DNA from: Clostridiales bacterium UBA1752
GTDB lineage: Bacteria; Bacillota; Clostridia; Oscillospirales; CAG-382
Assembly: GCA_002314835.1 (NCBI GenBank)
Contig: DCHM01000025.1
Location: 9,283-40,199 of the forward strand
Direction of reading: 5' to 3'
DNA length: 30,917 nucleotides
Position numbers and translations under genes: made by a program. The notes below the pieces were generated by a model. That model saw only the letters and a program-made list of their open reading frames with translations. It had not been told where the DNA came from and did no database searches. This document shows, one piece after another, positions 24,676 through 30,917 of the stretch (its first letter is position 1; each line of letters begins with the position of its first letter).

Positions 24676-26625
24676 TTACATTAAACGCTTTATGCGGTCG
24701 CGCAATGCGGCGGCGGTCTCAAAATCGAGGTCCTTGGCGGCACGCTTCATATCCGCAGTGAGTTTTTCGATGAGCTTCTTTTTGTCGGCACCCTCGACCT
24801 TTTTGCCCTTGAGGTCGGGGTCTTCCGCGACGTAAATATCGAGCGGTGCCCGTATCTCCTTGATAATCGTCTTTGGTACGATGCCGTGCTCTTTGTTATA
24901 TTCCGCCTGAACCTGACGGCGGCGGTTAGTCTCCTTGATAGCTCTCTCCATAGAGCCCGTAATCTTATCGGCGTACATAATAACCTTGCCGTTTGAATTA
25001 CGCGCGGCTCTGCCGATAGTCTGCACGAGCGAGGTTTCCGAGCGCAAAAAGCCCTCTTTGTCCGCGTCGAGTATGGCAACGAGGCTGACCTCCGGGAGGT
25101 CAAGTCCTTCGCGCAATAGGTTGATGCCTACCAAAACGTCAAACTCGCCCGAGCGCAGTCCGCGTATTATGTCCATGCGCTCGATGGTGTCTATGTCGAA
25201 ATGCATATAGCGTGTCTTGACGTCTTTCATTTCGAGGTATTCGGTCAAGTCCTCCGCCATTTTTTTAGTAAGTGTGGTAACTAGCACGCGCTCGCCTGCT
25301 TTGACACGCAGCATTATTTCTCCGAGCAGGTCGTCTATCTGACCCTGCGCCGGTCTGACCTCAATTTCGGGGTCTAAAAGTCCCGTAGGACGTATAATCT
25401 GCTCTGCCACCTGACCCGATATGCCGAGCTCGTAAGGCGCAGGCGTAGCCGAAACGTAAACCGTCTGTCCTCGCTTTGCGTTAAACTCGTCAAAAGTCAA
25501 GGGCCTGTTGTCGTACGCCGACGGCAGGCGGAAGCCGTAGTCGATAAGGTTGCCCTTGCGGTTATGGTCGCCGTTTGACATCGCGCGTACCTGAGGCACC
25601 GTGACGTGGCTCTCGTCGATAAAGAGCAAAAAGTCGGTCGGGAAATAGTCGAGCAGGCAAAACGGAGCCGAGCCTGGAGCACGTCCCGACAGCACTCTCG
25701 AATAGTTCTCAACACCCGAGCAAAATCCGATTTCCCTCAGTTGCTCAAGGTCAAAGAGCGTGCGTTCTTTGATACGCTGAGCTTCGAGCAGTTTGCCCTG
25801 CTTTTCAAAAAACTCTATGCGCTCGTCAAGCTCGTCGGTTATCTCCTTGAGTGCTTTTTCTCTGCGCTCGGGCGAAGTAACGTAGTGGCTGGCGGCATAT
25901 ACCGTGGCGCTCCTGAGGCGACCTTCGACCTCGCCAGTGACTACGTTTATAGCGGAAATGCGGTCGATTTCGTCACCGAAAAGCTCTACTCGGATAGCCG
26001 TGGTAGCTGAGTTTGACGGGAAAATATCTATTGTGTCGCCGCGCACTCTGAAGTTATCTCTCTCAAAGCCTATGTCACTGCGGTTGTACTGCAATCCCAC
26101 GAGCCTCTTGATGATGTCTGCGCGCGGATAGGTCGCGCCCTGTCTGAGGCTGAGCGTTAAGTTTGCATACTCCTGAGGGTCGCCCAAGGAATAGATACAG
26201 CTGACGGACGCCACTATGATAACGTCCTTGCGTTCAAACAGTGCGGAAGTCGCCGAATGACGCAGCTTGTCTATCTCGTCGTTTACGGCAGAGTCTTTTT
26301 CGATATAAATATCCTTGCCCGGAACGTATGCCTCGGGCTGATAATAATCGTAGTACGAAACAAAAAACTCAACGGCGTTTTCGGGAAACATTTCCCTAAA
26401 CTCCGAGCAAAGCTGTGCCGCCAAGGTTTTGTTGTGTGAAAGCACGAGAGTCGGTTTGCCTACGCGCTCGATGACGTTAGCCATGGTAAACGTCTTGCCT
26501 GAGCCGGTTACGCCGAGCAAAACCTGGTCACGCATACCGCTTTGCAGGCCGTTTACGAGCTTATCCACTGCTTGAGGTTGGTCGCCGGTCATACCGAAAG
26601 GGCTATGCAGTTTAAAAACGCTCAT
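24676..26625 (-). CDS. uvrB: Excinuclease ABC subunit B
   Basis: This 649-residue DNA helicase-like subunit receives damaged DNA from UvrA and recruits UvrC. It has Walker A GVTGSGKT at residues 38-45, the beta-hairpin region YYDYYQPEAYVPGKD, IDESHVTVPQ (motif II area), TIGRAARN (motif VI), and a C-terminal UVR coiled-coil motif (AAKDLDFETAAALRDRI). I chose ATG 26625 (MSVFKLHSPFG) because a GGGAGG ribosome site lies 7 bases upstream. The open frame extends 5 codons further, but that ATG would overlap the ribosome site itself. This is the first gene of the long minus-strand string and has the only strong promoter seen there. Confidence 0.98.
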   Translation of the reverse strand: MSVFKLHSPFGMTGDQPQAVDKLVNGLQSGMRDQVLLGVTGSGKTFTMANVIERVGKPTLVLSHNKTLAAQLCSEFREMFPENAVEFFVSYYDYYQPEAYVPGKDIYIEKDSAVNDEIDKLRHSATSALFERKDVIIVASVSCIYSLGDPQEYANLTLSLRQGATYPRADIIKRLVGLQYNRSDIGFERDNFRVRGDTIDIFPSNSATTAIRVELFGDEIDRISAINVVTGEVEGRLRSATVYAASHYVTSPERREKALKEITDELDERIEFFEKQGKLLEAQRIKERTLFDLEQLREIGFCSGVENYSRVLSGRAPGSAPFCLLDYFPTDFLLFIDESHVTVPQVRAMSNGDHNRKGNLIDYGFRLPSAYDNRPLTFDEFNAKRGQTVYVSATPAPYELGISGQVAEQIIRPTGLLDPEIEVRPAQGQIDDLLGEIMLRVKAGERVLVTTLTKKMAEDLTEYLEMKDVKTRYMHFDIDTIERMDIIRGLRSGEFDVLVGINLLREGLDLPEVSLVAILDADKEGFLRSETSLVQTIGRAARNSNGKVIMYADKITGSMERAIKETNRRRQVQAEYNKEHGIVPKTIIKEIRAPLDIYVAEDPDLKGKKVEGADKKKLIEKLTADMKRAAKDLDFETAAALRDRIKRLM

Positions 26626-26632
26626 GCGGCAA

Positions 26633-26638
26633 CCTCCC
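26633..26638 (-). promoter_or_regulatory. Ribosome binding site that fixes the uvrB start
   Basis: GGGAGG on the minus strand, 7 bases before the ATG at 26625. It rules out the in-frame ATG at 26640, which would lie on top of this site. Confidence 0.7.
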
Positions 26639-26658
26639 ATTTAAGTCGTGCTTTGTCG

Positions 26659-26678
26659 TGTCGAAATATTACTCGACA
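26659..26678 (-). promoter_or_regulatory. Inverted repeat at the uvrB transcription start, candidate operator
   Basis: The half-sites TGTCGA and TCGACA are separated by 8 A/T-rich bases and are perfect inverted copies. They begin about 5 bases downstream of the -10 element, so they cover the likely transcription start. This is a usual place for a repressor operator. uvrBA is LexA-controlled in many bacteria, but the repeat does not match the B. subtilis-type LexA box (CGAAC-N4-GTTCG). It could also form a small hairpin in the leader. Confidence 0.4.
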
Positions 26679-26682
26679 GCTT

Positions 26683-26711
26683 ATTATACCACATTAATTT
26701 AAAAAAATAAA
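26683..26711 (-). promoter_or_regulatory. uvrB promoter, extended -10
   Basis: On the minus strand a perfect TATAAT at 26683-26688 is preceded by TGG, giving the extended -10 form TGnTATAAT. The -35 position, 17 bases upstream, reads TTTATT and is weak, as is common with extended -10 promoters. The predicted start is near 26676, about 50 bases before the uvrB ATG. No other good promoter was seen ahead of the gene string. Confidence 0.65.
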
Positions 26712-26721
26712 GAGGTATAAC

Positions 26722-26748
26722 AAAAAAGAGTACAATATTTTGTACTCT
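26722..26748 (-). terminator. Intrinsic terminator of the ttcA-like operon
   Basis: On the minus strand a 9-bp stem (AGAGTACAA with TTGTACTCT) and a 4-base loop are followed by six T. It begins 18 bases after the stop of the unknown 485-residue gene. The stem is A/T-rich, so the terminator may be leaky. The other strand has no T-run after the stem. Confidence 0.65.
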
Positions 26749-26766
26749 AAGTATTATTATATAATA

Positions 26767-28224
26767 TTATAGGCGTTTCATATCATAGCCAACCCTGTAT
26801 TTGCCGTCAAACTTGCCGCCCTTGGAATATATCTCAAGCACGGCGTCAAAAGTCTTTAGTTTCGGTGTCAGATATCTGAGACGGTACATCAGCTCGGAGA
26901 GCGACAGCACAATAAGGTCTATCACAAACTCGTCTCTGTCGTACTCTTGCCCAAAGCTCTTGCAGCACATAGAATCGGCAAGAAACATACCAATGTCATC
27001 CATTTCATCGAGGTAATGCTCAAAATCGTCAGGGTTTTCGCCCGTGAACGGGTCGGTCGTCATCTTTAGTCTCAGCCGTGCGAGCGGCATCTCGTAAAGC
27101 GCAAAGTAATTCTCGTCCTCCCACACGTTTGCAGGCGTTTTGCCATCAGCAAGCTTGGAGGCAAAATCAAACATCAGTCTGTCGCTGCGATAATTGATAA
27201 TCTTTGTCGGAGGTTCGCCCTCGCCGTCGCCAAAGAGAGCGAGCGCTCTGTTAGGCGGCAGCATAATATCCTTGGCGTCCAAATCCTGCAGGCATTCGCT
27301 TACGGCATCGGCAAACTCCTCTACGCTCTGCATATCGGTGCTCTTGCCCGATTCGCTGCGGAATGAGCCGCAGGCGTTGTGCATACGGTCTTCGCCGATT
27401 GTTTCGCAAAGGTAAAGGTACGATGACATTGGGCTGGCGTCTCCGCAATATATAACTGCGTCTATGTAGTTGCGTTCACCGCGTACCACCTCAAAGGCTA
27501 TTCCGAGCGGCTTGACCGCGTCGTCAAAATGAGTACCAAACGGGATGTAGTTTTGAAAATCCCACTTTTCTTTATACTTGCAGTCAAGCTCGTCCATGAC
27601 GTACTCGTTGAGTAGTGAGTTTGTGCTCTCGAACATACCGAACATATAGCACGAATACCTGCCGTCTCCTGCTTTGCCGAGTATCAGCGGAACGGGAGGA
27701 TAAAATGCCTTGTGAGCAAAGCTGTCTGCAAAAGTCATAACGGCATCGTCCATTTTGCCGTCGTCTATCATTCTTTCGAGCCCGAGAGTCGGAAAACTCT
27801 CGACAAAATCGTTTACCCAGTCGGCTGCGCGCGACAGGTCGGGATTGTCGGCGTCTATACGCTTAAAGCACAGGTTGTCAAGCGTGCGCTCCTCGTGGTG
27901 GCCCTGCAAAGAGCTGTCGCTAGAGGTCAGCGCGCCGTATAGCGCGCAACCGCCGCAGTTTGACAAAACGAGCCTGCGCAATCTGCGGTTGTACTCGAGC
28001 ATACTCATTATCTCTACGTCGCAGGGGTAAACGTCGCCGTCGCCGAGCGTTATGGTGGATAAAACCATAAACTCCTGCACAAAGTAGGGCGCCATACATT
28101 TCTTTTCGACACATTCCCATACTTCCATCGGGATATTAGTATAAAGCGCGAGCATCTCGCTGACGTCGTTACATTCGTCCGGCAGGACAAAATACCTCTC
28201 TTGGTATAAAAACGCCTTTTGCAT
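26767..28224 (-). CDS. Conserved-looking protein of unknown function, 485 residues
   Basis: I do not recognise this protein. It has no signal peptide or membrane helix and is acidic, so it is probably cytoplasmic. It begins MQKAFLYQERYFVLPDE. A cysteine-rich stretch (LSNCGGCALYG) occurs at about residue 90, further cysteines are scattered along the chain (for example CGDASP and SMCCKSF), and the C-terminus is basic. The ATG at 28224 has a GAGGT site and lies 2 bases after the upstream stop. The open frame reaches 22 codons further, but that part overlaps the neighbour and is basic and unlike the rest. It is the last gene of a three-gene operon behind a TtcA-like gene, ending before an intrinsic terminator. 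Confidence 0.8.
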   Translation of the reverse strand: MQKAFLYQERYFVLPDECNDVSEMLALYTNIPMEVWECVEKKCMAPYFVQEFMVLSTITLGDGDVYPCDVEIMSMLEYNRRLRRLVLSNCGGCALYGALTSSDSSLQGHHEERTLDNLCFKRIDADNPDLSRAADWVNDFVESFPTLGLERMIDDGKMDDAVMTFADSFAHKAFYPPVPLILGKAGDGRYSCYMFGMFESTNSLLNEYVMDELDCKYKEKWDFQNYIPFGTHFDDAVKPLGIAFEVVRGERNYIDAVIYCGDASPMSSYLYLCETIGEDRMHNACGSFRSESGKSTDMQSVEEFADAVSECLQDLDAKDIMLPPNRALALFGDGEGEPPTKIINYRSDRLMFDFASKLADGKTPANVWEDENYFALYEMPLARLRLKMTTDPFTGENPDDFEHYLDEMDDIGMFLADSMCCKSFGQEYDRDEFVIDLIVLSLSELMYRLRYLTPKLKTFDAVLEIYSKGGKFDGKYRVGYDMKRL

Positions 28225-28226
28225 TA

Positions 28227-29006
28227 TTACCTCATGTCGATATCTATGACGTATTCGTCGTCTTTTGTGATGTGATGAACCTTGACGCATTCGTGAGCGA
28301 CAGGCATATTTTTGTCAGGCCAGATAGCTCTGTGGTCGGTATCAAAGCTGTATTTTTTATCATCTTTATACAGGTTTATACCGTATATTTTGAGATTGGT
28401 CAAATACAGATTTTGATGCACGTTTGCGTTGGTTTTGCCTATAAAATCGCTCTCGGGTCTTACCGTCCAGTCGATAGCGGCGTTTGTCAAAAACGAGGTA
28501 TTGGTGCCGTCCTTTTTAGCTCCCCACAGTCTGAAGGTTATGCTGTCAGCAACCTTGTCGTCAGTCAGGTCGTACGCCGTAAGCACGGCGGTTTCGTCGA
28601 GTGTCGAGGTGTCTAAAATCAGCTTGTAAATATGAGTAGGGTCAAGAGTAGGCGTGTTTGATTTCCATTCGCCACTTGCGCCTTTTGAGCTATGCAGAGT
28701 ATTGATAAACAAATGCCAGCCCCTGCCGTCCGCCTCTGTGACAAAGCCCGCGTCGCAGCAATTCATACCATCCGGCGTACCGTCGTGAACGTCCACGCCG
28801 AGGAACAAATATCCGTTGACCTTGGTGCCGTTGTCTGCAACTCCGCCAAAGCTTGCAAGCGGCATTTCAAACGTAAACTCGGCTTTGTTGTAGCCGACGT
28901 TAGAGTAAACGCAGTAAGCAGGGCCATCGTTGTCGCCCATCTTTTTGCCGCTCGGAGTGGCGAAAGTGAGATTGCTTAGTTTTTCTTTTCCTGAATAATT
29001 ATGCAT
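28227..29006 (-). CDS. Unknown protein, possibly a beta-sandwich fold
   Basis: I do not recognise this 259-residue protein. It has no signal peptide, although the alternating strands and turn-rich sequence (YLFLGVDVHDG, GRGWHLFINTLHSS, HIYKLILDTSTL, NLYLTNLKIYGINLYKDD) resemble a carbohydrate-binding or concanavalin-like beta-sandwich. This fold call is an inference from pattern only. The ATG at 29006 (MHNYSGKEKLSNLTF) has an AAGGA site and overlaps the TtcA-like gene by 8 bases. The open frame extends 54 codons upstream, but that part shadows the neighbour and is compositionally different. The next unknown gene starts 2 bases later, so these two are probably made together. Confidence 0.78.
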   Translation of the reverse strand: MHNYSGKEKLSNLTFATPSGKKMGDNDGPAYCVYSNVGYNKAEFTFEMPLASFGGVADNGTKVNGYLFLGVDVHDGTPDGMNCCDAGFVTEADGRGWHLFINTLHSSKGASGEWKSNTPTLDPTHIYKLILDTSTLDETAVLTAYDLTDDKVADSITFRLWGAKKDGTNTSFLTNAAIDWTVRPESDFIGKTNANVHQNLYLTNLKIYGINLYKDDKKYSFDTDHRAIWPDKNMPVAHECVKVHHITKDDEYVIDIDMR

Positions 29007-29772
29007 TATTTTCCTTCTTTCTCGGGTTGCGCACGGCGCGTGGACAAACCTTAAATCCGTCAACTCCGTCACGCTCGATAGCGCCGAAAAGGCGCATTTT
29101 AAGCCCCGGGTCGTTTTTTTCCATTTGATACAGCAGTTGCTTGACGCGTTCGCGGTCGCTGTTGCCATCGTTTGGGCAGAGTTTGGGCAAGGGCTGTATG
29201 CCCGAAACGCGTACGAAATGAGTGATGTCTTTTTCGGGTGCGTAGATAAGCGGTCTGATAACCGTGATATCCTTGCGCGACATATAAGTAACGGGAGAAA
29301 AGCACCCGATGCGCCCTTCGTTAAAGAGATTCATATAAAACGTTTCCACTACGTCGTCAAAATGATGACCGAGTGCGAGCTTGCGGCAACCGCAGGCTAC
29401 CGTCGCGTCGTGGAGTGCTCCCCTGCGGAGGTTAGCGCAGAGTGAGCACGGATGCTCCTCCTTGCGGACGTCAAAAACTATCTCTTTTATTTCGCTTTTA
29501 AATATATGCAATTCGACGCCTATCTCATCACACAGAGCCTGCACGGAGCTGAAATCAGCACCCTCAAAGCCCATGTCAACCATTACTGCCACGACCTCAA
29601 AGTGTTTGTCGTAAAAGCGTGCCAAGCCCTGCATAGCCGCGAGCAGAGTAAGGCTGTCCTTGCCGCCGCTGACACCAACGGCTATGCGGTCACCGTCAGA
29701 AATCATATCGTAATCATATACCGCGCGGCGAACGTACGAGAGCATCTGTTGCATTGCTTTTTTATCTATCAT
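28999..29772 (-). CDS. TtcA-family tRNA-thiolation-type ATPase
   Basis: This 257-residue protein is a PP-loop ATPase of the TtcA/TilS superfamily. The ATP-binding loop is GVSGGKDSL, with SGGKDS at residues 35-40. It has the TtcA-type cysteines C109 and C112 (CSLC) and a later C199 (KLCPND), and GHHFDD at about 135-140. TtcA makes 2-thiocytidine at position 32 of some tRNAs, with an iron-sulfur cluster. The conserved cysteines fit this, but paralogues with other targets exist, so I give no symbol. The ATG at 29772 has a GGAAGG site. It is the first gene of the minus-strand operon and is divergent from rplM. Confidence 0.9.
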   Translation of the reverse strand: MIDKKAMQQMLSYVRRAVYDYDMISDGDRIAVGVSGGKDSLTLLAAMQGLARFYDKHFEVVAVMVDMGFEGADFSSVQALCDEIGVELHIFKSEIKEIVFDVRKEEHPCSLCANLRRGALHDATVACGCRKLALGHHFDDVVETFYMNLFNEGRIGCFSPVTYMSRKDITVIRPLIYAPEKDITHFVRVSGIQPLPKLCPNDGNSDRERVKQLLYQMEKNDPGLKMRLFGAIERDGVDGFKVCPRAVRNPRKKENNA

Positions 29773-29795
29773 AAGCCGTTACCTTCCTGCAAAAA

Positions 29796-29824
29796 AGTAT
29801 ATCAACAAACAGTAAAAATTGCAA
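29796..29824 (-). promoter_or_regulatory. Promoter of the ttcA-like operon
   Basis: On the minus strand TTGCAA (-35, 29819-29824) and TATACT (-10, 29796-29801) are separated by 17 bases. Both are four- or five-of-six matches to the vegetative consensus. The start would be about 20 bases before the ATG at 29772. Confidence 0.55.
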
Positions 29825-29826
29825 TA

Positions 29827-29852
29827 GCGTTTTTTGCAAGCTACAAAAACGC
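29827..29852. repeat. Inverted repeat between the divergent promoters
   Basis: GCGTTTTT and AAAAACGC are perfect inverted copies separated by 10 bases, just upstream of the ttcA-like -35. Nothing identifies a function. It could be a weak protein site or chance in A/T-rich DNA. Confidence 0.3.
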
Positions 29853-29913
29853 ACAAAAACAAAGAAAAATCAAAAATCACGTGTCAAAATCAAAAAAAGT
29901 TTGTAAAAAGGTA

Positions 29914-29941
29914 TTGACAAATCGGTTTTGTTTGCTATAAT
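29914..29941 (+). promoter_or_regulatory. rplM-rpsI promoter
   Basis: TTGACA (29914-29919) and TATAAT (29936-29941) are perfect hexamers with a 16-base spacer. The sequence upstream (about 29860-29910) is full of A-runs, like an UP element for a strong ribosomal promoter. Transcription would start near 29948, leaving a leader of about 34 bases before the rplM ATG. Confidence 0.85.
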
Positions 29942-29981
29942 GGTGAGGCTGTAAAAAATATCTTTGAAAGGAATCAATCAA

Positions 29982-30413
29982 ATGTCCACCACAATGGCTA
30001 AAAAAGAGACGATAGAGCGCAAGTGGTATGTCATCGACGCAGCAGGCAAGCCCCTCGGCAGAGTCGCTGTTGTCGCTGCCAACATACTCAACGGCAAGCA
30101 TCGTCCTGAGTACACCCCCAACGTTGACTGCGGCGAATGCGTTATCGTTATCAACGCTGCAGAGACCATTCTCACCGGCAAAAAGCTCGACAAAAAGTTT
30201 TATTATCACCACAGCGGCTACATCAGCGGCCTCAAGGCTATCAGATACCGCAACCTCATGGCTACCAAGCCCGAGATGGCAGTAGAGCTCGCAGTCAAAG
30301 GCATGCTGCCCAAAAACAAGATAGGTGACGCCAGCATCGCACGCCTCCGCGTATTCAAAAACGCAGAACATGGCATGGAAGCTCAGCAGCCCATCGCTGT
30401 CGAAGTTAAATAA
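29982..30413 (+). CDS. rplM: 50S ribosomal protein L13
   Basis: This 143-residue protein is ribosomal protein L13 of the large subunit. KWYVIDAAGKPLGRVA, NVDCGECVIVINA, KKFYYHHSGY and AVKGMLPKN are standard family segments. I chose ATG 29982 (MSTTMAKKET) because AAAGGA lies just upstream. ATG 29994 is a possible alternative, and the in-frame TTG at 29964 is too far ahead. It is co-transcribed with rpsI, as in most bacteria. Codon use is strongly biased to C- and G-ending codons, as expected of a highly expressed gene. Confidence 0.98.
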   Translation: MSTTMAKKETIERKWYVIDAAGKPLGRVAVVAANILNGKHRPEYTPNVDCGECVIVINAAETILTGKKLDKKFYYHHSGYISGLKAIRYRNLMATKPEMAVELAVKGMLPKNKIGDASIARLRVFKNAEHGMEAQQPIAVEVK

Positions 30414-30428
30414 GGAGGATAAGTACAA

Positions 30429-30833
30429 ATGACATATCAGTCTGCTATTCCCTATTTCTACGGCACCGGCAGAAGAAAGAGCAGCGTAGCACGCGTTCGC
30501 CTTATCCCCGGCACCGGCAACATCACTATCAACGGTCGTGACGTTCACGACTACTTTGGTCTTGACACTCTCAAGCTCATCGTAAATCAGCCCTTCGGCG
30601 TTACCGAAACGAACGGCAAGTTTGACGTTATCGCTACCGTCGCAGGCGGCGGCATCTCCGGCCAGGCAGGCGCTATCCGTCACGGCATCGCTCGTGCGCT
30701 CCTGCAGGTCAACGCAGAATACCGCGCTACCCTCAAAAAAGCAGGTCTCCTCACCAGAGACCCTCGTATGAAGGAAAGAAAGAAGTACGGCTTGAAGGCA
30801 GCTCGTCGCGCAAGCCAGTTCTCCAAGAGATAA
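30429..30833 (+). CDS. rpsI: 30S ribosomal protein S9
   Basis: This 134-residue protein is ribosomal protein S9 of the small subunit. The YGTGRRKSSVARVRLIPG start, GGGISGQAGAIRHGIARAL and the C-terminal RDPRMKERKKYGLKAARRAS with the final SKR are all diagnostic. The C-terminal tail reaches the decoding centre in known ribosome structures. The ATG at 30429 has an AAGGAGG site and lies 15 bases after the rplM stop. The strong terminator follows about 20 bases after its stop. Confidence 0.98.
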   Translation: MTYQSAIPYFYGTGRRKSSVARVRLIPGTGNITINGRDVHDYFGLDTLKLIVNQPFGVTETNGKFDVIATVAGGGISGQAGAIRHGIARALLQVNAEYRATLKKAGLLTRDPRMKERKKYGLKAARRASQFSKR

Positions 30834-30852
30834 GTTTCTTATCAAAAAAATC

Positions 30853-30882
30853 GCAGGCTCTCTATCGAGAGCCTGCTTTTTT
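30853..30882 (+). terminator. Intrinsic terminator after rpsI, probably bidirectional
   Basis: A perfect 10-bp stem (GCAGGCTCTC with GAGAGCCTGC), a TATC loop and six T form a classic intrinsic terminator. A run of seven A just before the stem gives a T-run on the other strand, so it may also stop transcription coming from the right. Confidence 0.92.
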
Positions 30883-30884
30883 GT

Positions 30885-30917
30885 TTATACGATGAGCCTC
30901 AGCAATTCGCTTATGCT
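30885..30917 (-). CDS. Possible C-terminal end of a further minus-strand gene (partial)
   Basis: The last 10 codons before a TAA at 30885-30887 read SISELLRLIV on the minus strand. Such a tail is plausible for a protein end, and the terminator next to it could serve it. The stretch is too short to identify, and chance cannot be excluded. Confidence 0.3.
   Translation of the reverse strand, partial: SISELLRLIV

Noticed and set aside
26659..26678. Classical LexA (SOS) box at uvrB
   Set aside because: The half-sites TGTCGA/TCGACA do not fit the CGAAC-N4-GTTCG pattern, so I list it only as an unassigned candidate operator.
26741..26766. A/T-rich repeat-like sequence (tattattatataatattat) beside the terminator
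   Set aside because: Simple low-complexity intergenic DNA next to a stop codon. It contains -10-like strings on both strands but no paired -35.
29982..30840. Plus-strand gene island as a horizontally acquired segment
   Set aside because: Different codon use from the neighbours is explained by high expression of ribosomal proteins. There are no mobile-element genes, terminal repeats or target duplications.
29877..30845. A 322-codon open frame on the minus strand across rplM and rpsI
   Set aside because: It mirrors two clear ribosomal genes. The biased codon use of such genes often leaves the opposite strand open. It would also read across both plus-strand genes and their promoter.

Overview
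The window looks like chromosomal DNA from an endospore-forming, Gram-positive (Firmicutes/Clostridia-type) bacterium. The evidence is a Gram-positive PolC replicase, AddA/AddB recombination nuclease instead of RecBCD, the sporulation signal protein SpoIIR, and a pyrH-frr-uppS-cdsA-dxr-rseP-ispG-polC gene order typical of that group. Base composition is moderate, and many translation starts have strong GGAGG-type ribosome binding sites. I cannot name a genus. Two proteins in a small separate operon, one lipoprotein and one small membrane protein are not recognisable to me.

Layout. From 26625 down to the left edge, 20 genes lie on the minus strand with overlaps or gaps of at most 39 bases: uvrB, uvrA, a TIGR03960-type radical SAM protein, its DUF2344 partner, an unknown lipoprotein, pyrH, frr, uppS, cdsA, a small two-helix membrane protein, dxr, rseP-like M50 protease, ispG, polC, an Lrp/AsnC regulator, a class I/II aminotransferase, ispE, spoIIR, addB and the N-terminal third of addA (cut by the window edge). 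I see no terminator inside this string. The only strong promoter found is an extended -10 upstream of uvrB, with an inverted repeat across the likely transcription start. A weaker -10 lies upstream of spoIIR.

A second minus-strand operon (29772 to 26767) holds a TtcA-family PP-loop ATPase followed by two proteins of unknown function and ends in an A/T-rich intrinsic terminator. Divergent from it, rplM and rpsI run on the plus strand from a near-consensus promoter and end in a strong, probably bidirectional terminator. The tail of a possible further minus-strand gene touches the right edge.

How the genes fit together. The long string joins DNA repair (UvrA/B, AddA/B), replication (PolC), translation (Frr), UMP kinase, four isoprenoid steps (Dxr, IspE, IspG of the MEP pathway, then UppS making undecaprenyl diphosphate), phospholipid precursor synthesis (CdsA), membrane proteolysis and sporulation. 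Several junctions are ATGA, TGATG, TAGTG or TTGA stop/start overlaps that suggest translational coupling.

Most of the window is housekeeping. I found no mobile element, CRISPR array, tRNA, rRNA or riboswitch. The best candidates for something undescribed are the two unknown proteins behind the TtcA-like gene, the lipoprotein, the small membrane protein between cdsA and dxr, and the possible operator at the uvrB promoter.
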